Below are positions 31,599-43,136 of a DNA stretch of 64,000 nucleotides, one piece after another. Both the position numbers and the translations under genes were made by a program. The first letter of the stretch is position 1. Each line of letters opens with the position of its first letter. This DNA is from Calliphora vicina (Eukaryota; Arthropoda; Insecta; Diptera; Calliphoridae), in the NCBI RefSeq assembly GCF_958450345.1, contig NC_088784.1, positions 73,247,747 to 73,311,746 of the forward strand. The letters run 5' to 3'. The notes below the pieces were generated by a model. It worked only from the letters and a program-made list of their open reading frames with translations, had not been told where the DNA came from and made no database searches.

Positions 31599-31943
31599 AC
31601 ACTCAACGGTATATGACGATGTATAGTTTTTAATGTTACACACAAAATGACAAACTTATTCCCCACTTTTGTTGGTGGAGGGTATAATAAAGTAATTAAG
31701 CGAGAAGGAAACCGTTATTTGACTGGTTCTTGGGGGTATATAAGACCTGTTCTAATGATGTTAATATGGCGTTGATTTATGATGTAAATTAACATCTTTA
31801 AAACACTTGGTGACAGGTCACACCGATCTACATCTCACTTACTGCAGTCCTAGTTAAACATTTGTATATTATTTTGTTCGTTATATATAACATTTTAATT
31901 TATTTAATAACTTTTCAAAATGGTATAGGCAAACATCTACGTT
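31599..31943 (+). other. Repeat end and 3' flank of the small secreted-protein gene
   Basis: It contains the end of a dispersed repeat (GTTGGTGGAGGGTATAAT, to about 31690) and then apparently unique DNA. A minus-strand AATAAA lies at 31904-31899, about 40 nt past the stop codon. Confidence 0.55.
31899..31904 (-). terminator. Poly(A) signal of the secreted-protein gene
   Basis: AATAAA on the minus strand, about 40 nt downstream of the TAA stop. Confidence 0.55.
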
Positions 31944-32402
31944 TTATTGCTTTTCCTCCACATTAGGTATCAATTCTGCCAATTCCAAACGTTTCTCCTT
32001 CAAACACTTTATATAATCCGTAGCCGAACTATTGGCTGCCGTTATACATTGAGGATAATCAACTTTGCTGTAGGTATCATTACGCAGTTTAGTTTCAAAA
32101 GGATATTTGGACAATTCTTCCTTATCACCTTGTGGCTGGTCACGCAATTCATAATCATTTAATTTCTTATAGAATTTAGCAAAGTTTTGTGATTCCTCCA
32201 AGTACAAATCAAATAAATCACCAGTAGCACGATTATTATAAATTTCTGTGCAAATTTCCGGCAGATATTGCAGTAAACTTGCAATATTTTCCAAATCAAA
32301 ATCACATGTAGTGTAAATGCTATCAGTTTCCGAGGGGGCTGCGGTTGAGGGCTCTATTATCGTTTCGGTGACCTCTTGTTGGGCCAAAGTTGGGGAATAT
32401 GA
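31944..32402 (-). CDS. Exon 2: mature part of the secreted protein
   Basis: The acceptor TTTAAG ends at 32403 on the minus strand. 152 codons then TAA. The apparent internal Met start (MAQQE) at 32387 is a TTG codon inside the signal-peptide end (TLAQQ). Confidence 0.78.
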   Translation of the reverse strand, partial: SYSPTLAQQEVTETIIEPSTAAPSETDSIYTTCDFDLENIASLLQYLPEICTEIYNNRATGDLFDLYLEESQNFAKFYKKLNDYELRDQPQGDKEELSKYPFETKLRNDTYSKVDYPQCITAANSSATDYIKCLKEKRLELAELIPNVEEKQ

Positions 32403-32513
32403 CTTAAATTGTTGAGAAAGATGTTGGTTATAAATAATATTTTAATTAAATTGACTAAAACTTACCATTAATAAAATGCTTAATAAGAAAATGAAAACTG
32501 TTGCGAACGTCAT
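31944..32513 (-). CDS. Small secreted four-cysteine protein (unassigned)
   Basis: Two exons, 32513-32466 (16 codons) and 32402-31944 (152 codons plus TAA), joined in phase 0 by a 63-nt GT-AG intron, predict 168 residues. It starts MTFATVFIFLLSILLM and continues SYSPTLA, a signal peptide probably cut before QQEVTE. The mature part is acidic, with a Thr/Ser/Pro-rich start (IIEPSTAAPSETDS). It has four cysteines (TTCDF, PEICTE, PQCIT, IKCLK) that could form two disulfides, and two N-glycosylation sequons (NDT, NSS). It is predicted helical with no membrane segment after the signal. I do not recognise the family. The short gene with a tiny intron splitting off the signal peptide resembles many fly secreted-protein genes. 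The function is unknown. Confidence 0.78.
32466..32513 (-). CDS. Exon 1: signal peptide of the secreted protein
   Basis: ATG at 32513, with donor GTAAGT directly after codon 16. It encodes only the hydrophobic signal-peptide core. Confidence 0.75.
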
Positions 32514-32536
32514 GTTTGTATTAAAATTGTATTACA

Positions 32537-32546
32537 ACTGACTGAA
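32537..32546 (-). promoter_or_regulatory. Initiator-like TCAGTCAGTT
   Basis: Minus-strand TCAGTCAGTT lies about 25-30 nt upstream of the ATG and matches the arthropod initiator TCAGT. No well-placed TATA box was found. Confidence 0.4.
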
Positions 32547-33360
32547 ACTAAAGAAATTCGCTCACTGTGTGTTTGCTAACATTTATTGCCGTTATGTCGT
32601 ATTTAACTAATTTGTTTCTAATTATTTTTTATGAATTCATACTTAAAGGAGTGCCATTCTATTAGTAACTTATTATATTCATCACTACTTTTTTACTTGT
32701 GGGTAAAGAGAAGGCACACAGGAAATTCAAGGAAATTTGTATCTCAAAACTTTACCTTTGACCTGTAAGTGAAAGTATTAGACTTGCCCGATTTTGTTTA
32801 AGGGTTCAGTATAAGTGCCAGTCATGTAATAACAGAATAACAAAATATTATAATTGTAAAACTAGGGTCCATTATGGTTGGCAACCGAACTAATGTTACT
32901 AATTTTTGATCGTGGGAGCATCGAAAAAGTTCAATATAAGGGCCACCCTATTGTACATTTAAATTTCCTTACTTTTATTTAAATACTCATGTAGATATTG
33001 GCAAATATTTTAATTAAATAATTGTATTGTTAATGTGTGTTTCTGAGACTCTTTTTTAGCGTGTTTTTGGCGTGTTTTATTAAATCGACAAACTCTTCGG
33101 TACTAAAGTTGTTTAAAGCATTATTCATTCATTTAATAACTAAAAAACAAAAACATTTACTTTTGTTTGATTTTATTTCAAGCTAAAACTTTCTTATCAA
33201 AATATTACTGATTGTAAAAATTTAACGAATGAGTAAATATTTCTTGGGCTTTAAATTATTTATTTTTATTTATTTTTCAATTATGTTCCCTTGTACTTGT
33301 ATTGTATATTTTTTGTAGTTTCGACAACAAATTAATAAAAAGCTATAATGTTAAGATAAA
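32547..33360 (+). other. Intergenic DNA upstream of the secreted-protein gene
   Basis: The promoter side of the minus-strand gene, then AT-rich DNA. A MITE-like end (GGGAGCATCGAAAAAGTTCAATATAAGGGCCACCCTA) lies near 32917-32952; the ending GGCCACCCTA resembles the 6303 foldback terminus. Confidence 0.45.
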
Positions 33361-35355
33361 CAAGTAAACAAGTATAGTCGGTCAAGTCCAAACATATGAT
33401 ACGCTACACCCAGTATATGAGTATAAACACTTACCTTTTAATAAAAAACAAAAATTTTGTGAAAATGAGCGAATTCACTTAATTGTGAATAAATTCGAAA
33501 ACAATCAATCGATAGTTATGATCGATATCCTATTTTGTTGCTATTATATGTGGCTTTGCGGTAAAGCAATAAATCTGAACAATTTCTGCCGTTTTCGATT
33601 TTCGTGATTTTCCTGAAACAAAAAAAAAAAATATATTTTCACGTAAAAAATATATAGTTTGCTTCAATTTGTTATTATAACTCCGAAACTATTGAGCCGA
33701 TTGAAACGCAATATGTATGTGAAGGTTTGTACATAGCATGGGGAAAATGTACATATTTAAAATTCAATCATTCAAAAGAAGAATATTAACTACTCAATTT
33801 TATGTATATCAAACAAAAGCTACAATTTTGTGAAAATGAGCGAATTCACTTAATTGTGAATAAATTCGAAAAGAATCAATCGATATTTATGACCGATATC
33901 TCATTTTGTTGCTATTACATATGGCTTTGAGATATAGCTATAAATTTGAAAAATTTTTAACGTTTTCGATTTTTCATGATTTTTTAAAACAAAAAAATTT
34001 TTATTTTCACGTAAAAAATATATTTTTTGCTTCAATTTGTTATTATAACTCCGAAACTATTGAGCCGATTGAAGCGCAATATATACGTGAAAATTTGTAC
34101 ACAGCATGGGGAAAATATTTTCAAAATTGAATCAATTGAAAGAAGAACATTAACTACTCAATTTTATGTATAACAAACAAAAACTAAAATTTTGTGAAAA
34201 TGAGCGAATTCACTTAATTGTGAATAAATTCGTAAATAATCCATTGATTTTTATGATCGATGTCTTATTTTGTTGCCATTACATATGGGTTTGCGATATA
34301 GCTATAAATCTGAACAATTTTTAACGTTTTCGATTTTTCATGATTTTTTAAAAACAAACAAATTTGTTATTTTCACGTAAAAATATATTTTTTGCTTCAA
34401 TTTGTTATTATAACTCCGAAACTACTGAACCGAATGAAAAGCAATATATAAGTGAAAATTTGTACACAGCATGGGGAAAATGTTTTCAAAATTCAATCAT
34501 TCAAAAGAAGAACATTAACTGCTCAATTTTATGTATATCAAACAAAAAAGAAAAATTTTGTGAAAATGAGCAAATTCACTTAATTGTGAATAAATTCGAA
34601 AAGAATCAATCGATATTTATGATTGATATCTCATTTTGTTACCATTACATGTGGCTTTGCGATAAAGCAATAAATCTGAACAATTTTAACGTTTTAAATT
34701 TTTCATGATTTTTTAAAACAAAATTTTTTTTTATTTTTTGCTTAAATTTGTTATTATGACTCCGAAACTACTGAACCGAATGAAAAGCAATATATAAGTG
34801 AAAATTTGTACACAGCATGGGGAAAATGTATTCAAAATTCAATCATTCAAAAGAAAAATATTAACTACTCAATTTTATGTATATCAAACAAAAACCAAAA
34901 ATTTTGTGAAAATGAGCAAATTCACTTAATTGTGAATAAATTCGAAAAAATTCATCGATATTTATGATCGATATCTTATTTTGTTGCTATTACATGTAGA
35001 TTTACGATAAAATAATAAATCGAAAAATTTTTTAACGTTTTCAATTTTTCATGATTTTTTTAAAACAAAAAAATTTGTTATTTTCCGAAACTACTGAGCC
35101 GATTGAAAAGCAAGATATAAAGGTTATGGAAATCTCAATTTTTCAAAGTTTATTTTAATAACATCGACCAAACCTTTTTGAGTTATCATTAATTATGTGG
35201 AGAAACGACTAAAAAATTTATAAATTTACTTAAAAATTTAAAAAAAATGGTGTGCATGGACGGACGGACGAACGGAGAAAGTGATGCTGATGCACGTTAC
35301 GAATATCAGCACTAACCCAATATACCTTTCCCACTATAGTGGTGTAGGGTATTAA
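33361..35355 (+). repeat. Dispersed element carrying satellite array 3
   Basis: The left border AAGTATAGTCGGTCAAGTCC with GATACGCTACACC, and the right border CCACTATAGTGGTGTAGGGT, enclose about five satellite units (33430-35140). Before the right border come a GTGGAGAAACGAC block and GGACGGACGGACGAACGG. The enclosed array, in a unit with defined ends, suggests a non-autonomous element with internal tandem repeats. Class unknown. Confidence 0.7.
33430..35140 (+). repeat. Satellite array 3, 346-371 bp units
   Basis: The marker GAGCRAATTCACTTAATTGTG recurs near 33468, 33839, 34203, 34569 and 34915. Units are those of array 1, in the same orientation. The frames at 33906-34130 and 34364-34708 are artefacts of the repeat. 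Confidence 0.88.
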
Positions 35356-35424
35356 AACTGTCAATGGGGATTTTTATAACGGAACAAATACTTATTTTTT
35401 ATGTATCAAGTGTTTTTGATAATA

Positions 35425-36280
35425 ACACTCTGCTACAAAATGACACTTTTCGTCAGAACTTGAAAAGCGACCTAATGGGGGTTGTAGGCCTAGAGGAGGA
35501 CATACTAAAACCGTTTTCAAAGATTTTGAAACACCCTCAAAATTTTGAGATATTTTGGAAAAACTGTTTTAGGGTAGGTCGTAGTACTTTAGTACCTCTA
35601 ACTCACACATTTTTAGACCGATTTCAAAATTATAAACAATTATGGATAGACAAAGAATTAAGCTTTCATAAAATGTATGTATAAAATTGCGTAAGTTTTT
35701 ATAAAATGTTTCGCTTTATTTTTAATTTTTTTCCAAATATTTTTTTTCTACAGTTTTTTGTTTATTTATATGCGCTGGGAGAAAAAATTCCAAAAATGGT
35801 GTTAATTAAAAGTTGAATAACTTTTACAATTTTAATCCGATTTGAATAATTAAAACCATGTTTTATTAAGAACTAAATTTCCTATATATGTTGTTATAAA
35901 GTTTTATAAACTTTCATATCAAAATAAGCAATGAAAAGCGACTAAAATCAAAAAAGTTGATATATTTTGTTTTTCTTTTAGATATTCTTAACAAAAACAA
36001 TACTTATAACTTAAAAATGTATCAAAAAATGCACGTAATTTTAAAGCGTAATCAGTTTTCTTTCCAAACCCGTTAAAAAATTTAAAGTCGGACAAAAACT
36101 GACTAAGCTACAGATCGATAAGTCGACAAACATCACTGAAAACGGTTTTTTTCAGAATAACTTCTGAATGTGAGGGTGTTTCTGAAATTTTTAGAGACAA
36201 TTTGTAGTGTACTCAGCAAGGCCTATAACTCACGCCAGGCCGTTTTCCAAGTTTTTTTTTCATCGTAGCACCGTGTAACC
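35425..36280 (+). repeat. Possible non-autonomous element with ACAC-TGCTAC ends
   Basis: The left AACACTCTGCTACAAAATGA and the right (minus strand) TTACACGGTGCTACGATGAA ends match only in part. The inside has 'precision' blocks such as GGCCTAGAGGAGGACATAC. The 106-residue frame at 35364-35684 spans the left border and has no recognisable domain. The class is uncertain. Confidence 0.4.
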
Positions 36281-36299
36281 TTCTTTTTATATATATAAT

Positions 36300-36545
36300 T
36301 ATTCTGTACGTGTGTTAGTAACTGAACTCCTCCTTAACGGCTGGGCCGAATTCGATGAAATTTGTTGTGTGTGTTTGAGTGGGTCCCCGAATGGTTTAGA
36401 TTCACAATTGACCTCTATAGGTACAGTGGACATGGCACCTTCCATACAAAGTAAACATTTATTATTGCATATCTGGAGTACTATTATAGTGGGAGTCTTC
36501 AAACTTTGTGTGAACTATGGCAGAACAACGTTTGTAATTTAATAA
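36300..36545 (+). repeat. Helitron-like fragment
   Basis: It contains TAACTGAACTCCTCCTTAAC, GGCTGGGCCGAATTCGATG and a final ATGGCAGAACAACGTTTGTA. That last block resembles the 3' end at 261-280 of this window (GGACAGAACAACGTCTGTC), but here the hairpin and CTAG are lost. The frames on both strands are not genes. Confidence 0.5.
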
Positions 36546-36922
36546 TAATTTGAAATTATTTGTTTTTCTAAAAATTTTAATCAATTTCTGTACCAAAACT
36601 CTCCACTTTTGTTTTAATATAAAAAAACGCTGTCAAAATTAAAATCAGAAATACAGAATTATGAAATATTTTTGGAATTAATAAATACACGGTATCTTAA
36701 AAACCTAAAACGAAATCGATCGGAATAAAAACTACGGAATTGAAACCATTCCGAACAAAATGTGTGATAGGCCTGCATGAAACTCATTTTTGGAACCATG
36801 TCTTTTTTCAAAATTTTATCTCTAGCAAAAAATGGGGAAAAGACGGGCATCTGGAAATTGCATTAGGTAAATGGATAATCAAAGAACTTATTTTGAAAAT
36901 ATGGCAAATATAGAAATTTATA
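36546..36922 (+). other. AT-rich intergenic DNA
   Basis: No gene or repeat structure recognised. Confidence 0.45.
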
Positions 36923-37049
36923 CAGCCCAATCATGAATAAAAAATGTGCGGGAGTTTTTTCCCTTCTCCCATTTGTCCTATTCAAATTCAGTGTTACAAA
37001 TGGGAAAAGGGAAAAAACTCCGGCGGTTTTCTTTATCATTATTGGGCTG
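36923..37049. mobile_element. 127-bp palindromic MITE, copy 2
   Basis: Same length and ends (CAGCCCAATCATGAATAAAA) as the 25306 copy, with a few differences in the arms. Confidence 0.85.
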
Positions 37050-37193
37050 ATATTTATTTTTTTTTGTTATTTTCCCAAAGTTGAGAAATATTGAAAAAAT
37101 GGATAGTTGTTAAATATCGATTTACCTGGACAAACACAAAGCAAACATCACATTTTTTTCTATTATTTTCTTAATAAAAATATTGTTACGTTT

Positions 37194-38033
37194 TAACCTT
37201 TTCAAAACGTTTGTTTACTTCCTTTAAATAAACCGGATACTTTTGACTGCAAAAGCCGTTTAGTAGTTTAAAAATTGTAACAACTCTTTATTTATTTAAA
37301 ATGTACAACAACCACATAATTAAATAGTCACTCAATGTTTTTTATACACGTTTATAAATTCGCAGAAATACAGACACTATTTATAATGTACACGAATTTA
37401 CTTGAAAAATACAGCACACTTTAAGGCACTCAGTTGATGTTTATTCGAATAGCGTCTCTGATAAACTCAACTAACGACTGCAACCTCTGCCACGATTTAT
37501 AACACTGCCATCAGCACTATAGATTTCTCTATAACTGTCTAGAGGTTTCTAATACATACGCCATCTGTGGTGTACTTTCTACAATGTTCTTTAACTGAAT
37601 ATTCGAATTCGAATATACGGTCGCAGCAAACAGCGTTGCCAACTTACGATCAATGGTCAACTGAAAGCTTTTATTCAATGTTAATAATGCCCACATATAT
37701 GTTAAAGTTTGGGCACTGCTATTTGAAAGCATTATGCAACTTTAAATCAGCCGTTAAAATCGTTATATTTGAATTCAAGTACAATTTCGTAACAATATCT
37801 ATCAATAGAATCAAAATGAATGACGATCCGTTATCTAGTTTTCGAGATACTGTAGCTGCAATCGAACCACATTTCCTAAAATAGGTCGTTCCCATGACAA
37901 TTGGATCTCCGTTCCGGAACGACCCGAATCATATTCAAAGATTGTCAACTCAGCGACAGTTGTATAAACCGAAAGTTTTTCTTCACCCAGGAAAGAACAA
38001 TCGGTCACAATCAAACTGTTACAACAACAACCT
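37194..38033 (-). mobile_element. Probable solo LTR of a retrotransposon
   Basis: It begins TGTTACGTTTT and ends CTGTTACA, so the ends are inverted TGT...ACA as in LTRs. On the minus strand AATAAATAAAGAG (poly(A) signal, near 37295) lies in the 3' part. No gag or pol is adjacent. A 4-6 bp target duplication was not evident. The small frames on both strands within it are not genes. Confidence 0.5.
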
Positions 38034-40200
38034 AAAAATTGTCTGTTTTTTTGAACACTGAAAATCAGTCAACTTGAAGGGCGATATTTTCTGAACAAAA
38101 TCCGATTGTAATAAGATTGGCATATTTGAAATCGTTGGACAATTTCCTGTAAAATAGGTTTATTCAATTTTTCTGGGATACTTTTCACTTCAGAACAGAG
38201 TATCCGAAAGAAGGCCTCAAAAGATGGGCAGTTCTTTTGGCTCGGAATCCATATGTTGCCAGAAAGATGGGAAAAGTTCATAGCTAACAATGGCTTATAC
38301 TTTGAATAAATTTCAAAATAAAATCTACAAATTCAAAATGTTTTACATCATAAACAAAAACTTTGTAAATGATTAATACAAGTTTGACCCTATTTTTATT
38401 CAAATCACAATTTTCATAATATGTAAGTGGACTTGACACGTTAATAGCCATAATAAAATGATACAAATAATTTTATTTAAACTTTTTAATTGAAATTTTA
38501 TTTACAATAATTTTTATTTAAATAAGAATATTTAACTAATCAAAATAGAAAATAAATTTCAATTAGATTTATATATATTATTTGTAATAATAATAAAGAC
38601 TAAATTATACCAAATATAATATAAAATTTATATATTTTCTTTTAATTTTAAACAAATTTATTTATAAAAAAAACTATAATATCAGCATGACAGAAACTTA
38701 TGTATTTTCTACATATAAATATCAAAAATCAACATTAATGATTTCCTTTGTTTTGTTCTCTCTTTAATTATTTATTTTCTTAGATTTTTCTGATTTAGAT
38801 AAGTACAATTATATATATATATGTATATAAATATAAAACTAATAATTATTACAGTTTTTACTTAATCAATCTTATATAATATAAATAAACATAAATTTTA
38901 TTTACGTATTTTTCTCATTTTTCTTTTTTTAGTTTGTTAAATAATTTCTTACAATTTCTTCTATATAAAATAATGAAGTTGTAGAAAATGAAAGCATTTT
39001 AAAATAAACCAGATTTGTTAAAGATTTTTACTATAATTTTGTTTAAAGTATTTCTTCAATAGTTTTAAGACGTTTTATGTGTGTGGAGGAGTGAAGTTTG
39101 TTTTAAACTAACTACATATTTGTTTTAAATATATAGTATATATGTATATATGGGGATTATAAGAGATATATATACATGAGTTTATTTATTGTATTATTTA
39201 AAAAAAAAAAAGAAAACAAAACTTTAAACTTAATAAAATAAAAGAAATTTATCTATTTAAAACAAAATGTACTATTTATTTTTGATTTTAAATATTTCAA
39301 TTAAAAGAAACTATTTATTACGCTTGAAAACAAAGCTTTAAAAACAATACCTTATATAAACTATATATTTAAACAAAAAATGATTCTAAATAAAGAAATA
39401 AAATATGAGTAACAGGAACGAAAATTGGTTTTTAAATTTTGTTTAAGAGCCTGATTCAGAAACACCACCGCAAAATTATTTTTAATTTTTTTAATGAAAA
39501 TCACTCAGTTTTCAAATAGTTTTTGAGTATTTTTCATAAAATATTTTGAAAATTGTTTTCCCAGTCGTGTTTCCGCTTCCGGAATTAAATTTTGTAAAAA
39601 AAACCTACTTTTAGAGTTAATTTTCATATAAAATTTTTACTCGAATTTTGTATAAATATTGCCGTATGAGATTCTAAAAGCTGCTTAACCAATTTAATAA
39701 CATGAGTTTGATTCATTGATCTTAACACACTCGTAAAAAAATTTTCAAAATATTGGAAACTATTTTCAGTACTTTTCTATTCGTTTCTGTTGCACACTTT
39801 AATTTGACATTTAAGAATAATTTATGATACCATTTTTTATCCATTCACTTTCGCAAAAGTCCTCAAGGGTTAAAAACGCTAACGTGAATACCTTCATTAT
39901 ATATCAAGAGAAAGGAAACTGTTTTTACGTTAAAATAATTAAAATCATCTGAACCCAAATTTTTCAAAGGAGATACATGACAGTTAAAGCATTTAATAAA
40001 GGCTTAATGTTTGAGAGAAATCTTTGAGCAGATAAAACAAAAGGTATCGGAAATGTTTGACTAACAGCTCATAAGCTTTTTAACATTTTCGGCTTTAAGA
40101 AACTCTTAAATTGGGTAGATTCAATTATGGAACGATCCTCACAAAAGTTGTCACAAATATTTAGGTTCATAGAAAACTTGTTTATTGTCGAATTTCACTA
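38034..40200 (+). other. AT-rich intergenic DNA, no gene
   Basis: 38300-39430 is extremely AT-rich, with TATATATA runs (38810-38830, 39130-39175) and no open frame of interest. 39440-40200 has degraded repeat-like text without clear ends. Confidence 0.5.
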
Positions 40201-40665
40201 CGATATTAATTATTATAAGACAATTATGAATGTTCAATAATCTTTTCTGAGGGAGGCCTTGTATGGGGACCAGGCACAAATGTTGTCGGATTTTCGCCAT
40301 AGTTAACAGTATAATTTCAGAGTACTTAGAATTAATTTGTGCAAAATTTTATCACGATTGCCGCATAATTAACATATTTATGACTGCTCAAACAGTATTC
40401 CGGGTGGAAATTTATATGGGGGCTAAGTGAAATCATGGATCGATATTGTCAATTTTCAATACCAAACAAAAATAGAGTATTTGGATCCAGATGGCTCCTT
40501 TCGTTTGGGTCCTATTGTGTTTTCAATAGACAGACAGACGGATGGACATTACTAGATCGTCTTAGAATATTATGGGGCCCAGATTATATATATTTTTGTG
40601 GGTCTGCGATGAATATTTCGATGTGTTACGGAATGACAAAATAAATATACCCCCATCTATAAAAT
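40201..40665 (+). repeat. Dispersed repeat with family core (inverse)
   Basis: It contains GGGAGGCCTTGTATGGGGAC, AGACAGACAGACGGATGGAC, the AGATCGTCTTAGAAT block and ACGGAATGACAAAATAAATA followed by ACCCCCATC. These are the family-1 core landmarks in reverse order, but the sequence between differs, so it is a related family. Confidence 0.6.
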
Positions 40666-40749
40666 CCCAGACATTGTTACACTAAAGATTCACTTCAAGA
40701 GAAATTGCTTACATTACTAACACCACGTTTTTTTACATTCTAGGATAAC

Positions 40750-41240
40750 GCTTATATAGGTCGTTGGAAACTATAAAAATCAGGGTAATTGTATAGCAGA
40801 TGAATTGGCCAAAAGGGATGCGATGATGAATGAGGCGATCGATCGCTTTTCTGGTATTTCACTTATGGAATTCCGTCGTGAGCAAATAAGGATAATTGTC
40901 TATCTTATTACAGGACACTGTATAGTTGAGACACTTGCTAGAAGACTGGGTCTACGGTACAACGACTACTGTAGAAGCTGTCACAATGAGGACAAAGCTA
41001 AGCGAACGCATTCTCGGAATCCCATTCCTATCATGCTTGGATGAGCTATCAAGGATAAATCTTAGGCAAATTTACTCTTTCATCAGGAAATCTGGTTGGT
41101 TTAACTCGGAGACAACTAGGAGACACTACTGTTTACCCCTTTGGTATCATAATGGGATCAGTTTTGAATGGATCCCAAGTGAGCTGCTTGACGAGTGGCT
41201 GCCCCTGGAACCTAACCTAAACACTATGCATTGAATCATC
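40750..41240 (+). pseudogene. LINE ORF2 C-terminal fragment (RNase H end)
   Basis: GNCIADELAKRDAM is the end of a retrotransposon RNase H domain. It is followed by ITGHC, ARRLGLRYNDYCRSCHNED (zinc-knuckle-like tail) and, in the next frame, FIRKSGWF. This order is typical of Jockey/I-type LINEs. At least one frameshift (near 41000) and truncation at both ends make it a relic. The RT part is absent. Confidence 0.72.
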
Positions 41241-41699
41241 ATAAATATTGAGCCAGAAAAAACGTATATGTACTTTCTCAAAATTACGTAGATTGATTCA
41301 AATATTGTACAAATTCATTAAAGATTAAAATATTGGCATATTACTCGGTATTTATAAATTTATCCACTTTTTCCGCTCCTACTCCCATTAATGATTTTAT
41401 AGTTGCTTATGTTACCTTTTTGGACATATGCTTAAAATCGGACCGAAGGCCGAAGTTCTGGACAGTTGGGTGGATTTGCCACCCGTAGTACAAAATTTAC
41501 ATTATTGTTTGCCATATATGTATATTACCCCGTCCATCAGCCACATAAAAATCTTGAGCCGGATGTTGGGAAAAGTCTACCAGTACACAAGTTTAATCAT
41601 CCATCACACCTCTTCTTTATTTGCCGATTAGAGACCAATATAATAATTACATTTGATTCGATTATATTTCAAACAATTTCATAAATCTCTCAATATCTC
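41241..41699 (+). other. Degraded repeat DNA between LINE fragments
   Basis: No gene. The two overlapping frames at 41428-41684 show no domain. Confidence 0.4.
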
Positions 41700-42275
41700 T
41701 ATTTCTCGCATCGCTCAAAATATTTCTTACATACTCGGATACCAGTCTACACCATGATGTTGTTAAGTAGTTTCCCTTCTTCCTCTTAAAATACGTAAAA
41801 AAAATAATATGGCCCAAATATGCTGCCTTTCCTAACTAGGAGCCCAATACCGCGGTTAATTATTCTTAGTACTTCGCTGTTCGATATAAAGTGAGTCCAT
41901 GATATTTTGAGTATTCTTCGATAGATCCACATTTCAAAGGCATCCAACCTTTTTATATTTATTGCTTTTATGGCCGATACCTCCATTGCATAGAGTAGAA
42001 CTGACTGGTAAAAAATTTTTTATATTTAAAAAACGAATCTCTTGCATCCATTTCAATACGGCATCTGATTTCTTTCAAACAATCCCATTGGTCATTGATT
42101 GTAACACCGAGTTATTTAAAGCAATGTACTCTATCGATGTAGGAGTTTCTTATTTTTAATATGGTTTTTATTTTTTCTACTAAGAATCATATATTTTGTT
42201 TTTCTTATTTTAATCTTTAGGCCGTATGTTTCACTGTTTGACGTAAGTGTATTTACTATGTCTTGAAGTCCAGCC
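41700..42275 (-). pseudogene. LINE reverse-transcriptase C-terminal fragment
   Basis: On the minus strand: LAGLQDIVNTL with GLKIKIRKTKYMILSR, then after stops LLYAMEVSAIKA, and LDAFEMWIYRRILKISW with SNSEVLRIIN. These are the thumb and downstream motifs of endonuclease/reverse-transcriptase LINEs. Several stops and frameshifts are present. It is of a different LINE type from the neighbouring plus-strand fragment. Confidence 0.75.
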
Positions 42276-42282
42276 AGTAAAG

Positions 42283-42425
42283 CAGCCCACACACGGGTTA
42301 TTTGTGAGTGCGAGTTGTTCGTGTTCGACTAGTCAATGGGGCTGTGCGCGCACGAAAAAAAATAAAATAATTGAAAATTTTCAATCACAAATCAGGCGAA
42401 CAAATCATTCCGTGTATGGCCAGCT
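42283..42425. mobile_element. Possible short MITE
   Basis: The left CAGCCCACACACGGGTTATT and right (minus strand) CTGGCCATACACGGAATGATT ends pair imperfectly, and TTTGT follows in both. No clear target duplication. Confidence 0.45.
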
Positions 42426-42439
42426 TAATGTAGTAATAA

Positions 42440-42950
42440 CACAACAGATGTATTTTTTTTAATAAAATTTTACATACATTTTTTCGCTTGTTCTTTACCG
42501 CATTGCGATCTGGAACTTTCTGAACTTTATACGACTTCAACTCTTTGGCTCGGCGCACAAAAGAATCAGAGCATTTAACTTTATGAGCTGCTTTTCTGAT
42601 AGAACACTACTGCTGGTGCTTTTCGAAAGAGTTGTTCGAATTCGTTTGCCTTACCAATATCTGTTGGGCCTTTTTTTCTTCCTGTTCCAGGTTTTCTTTC
42701 AATGTTCAAGTCTTCCTTATACTGTTTAATGACTTTGGAAACAATTTGTTCCCATGAAATATTGATTTCCCTCGTAGGGAAAATTCCTATCGTGAAATTC
42801 CCCATGAACTTTTCATTCACAGTAGTTGATTTTGTTCGTAACAGCAGTTTATTGTTTACAAAATTCCATCTAAAAATTCCACAACATGGGGAATTTTTTC
42901 TCGTGAACAAAGTTGATGAACGAAAAAAGGAAAAGGGAACATATTTCATG
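42440..42950 (-). pseudogene. Tc1/mariner transposase DNA-binding fragment
   Basis: The minus strand gives VIKQYKEDLNIERKPGTGRK then KGPTDIGKANEFEQLFRKAP. In the following frame it gives KCSDSFVRRAKELKSYKVQK then VPDRNAVKNKRK. This is the bipartite helix-turn-helix region of a Tc1/mariner-type transposase. A frameshift lies near 42585 and the catalytic core is missing. A second relic of the same family is at 61925-62160. Confidence 0.75.
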
Positions 42951-42967
42951 TGAAATATTGATTCGCG

Positions 42968-43136
42968 ATAGGGGTGAATGTGACGATCAGATCTTTTGCT
43001 ATTTTTTTGAAAGTCCTTATTGGATTTTTTGAAATGTTTTAATTATGTTCATTTTCAACTTTCAAATGATTTAGAAAAGATAATATCTGACATATTTTTA
43101 AAGCTAGCGTGATTAAAAAAAAATAATCACCCCTAT
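42968..43136. mobile_element. Short element with ATAGGGGTGA ends
   Basis: ATAGGGGTGA at 42968-42977 faces its inverse at 43127-43136. The right end is shared with the larger inverted structure beginning there. Confidence 0.5.

Noticed and set aside
35364..35684. 106-residue plus frame as a gene
   Set aside because: It crosses the left border of a repeat, has no domain, start context or splice partner, and lies in repeat DNA.
36299..36542. Overlapping frames on both strands
   Set aside because: They fall in a Helitron-like repeat fragment; open by chance.
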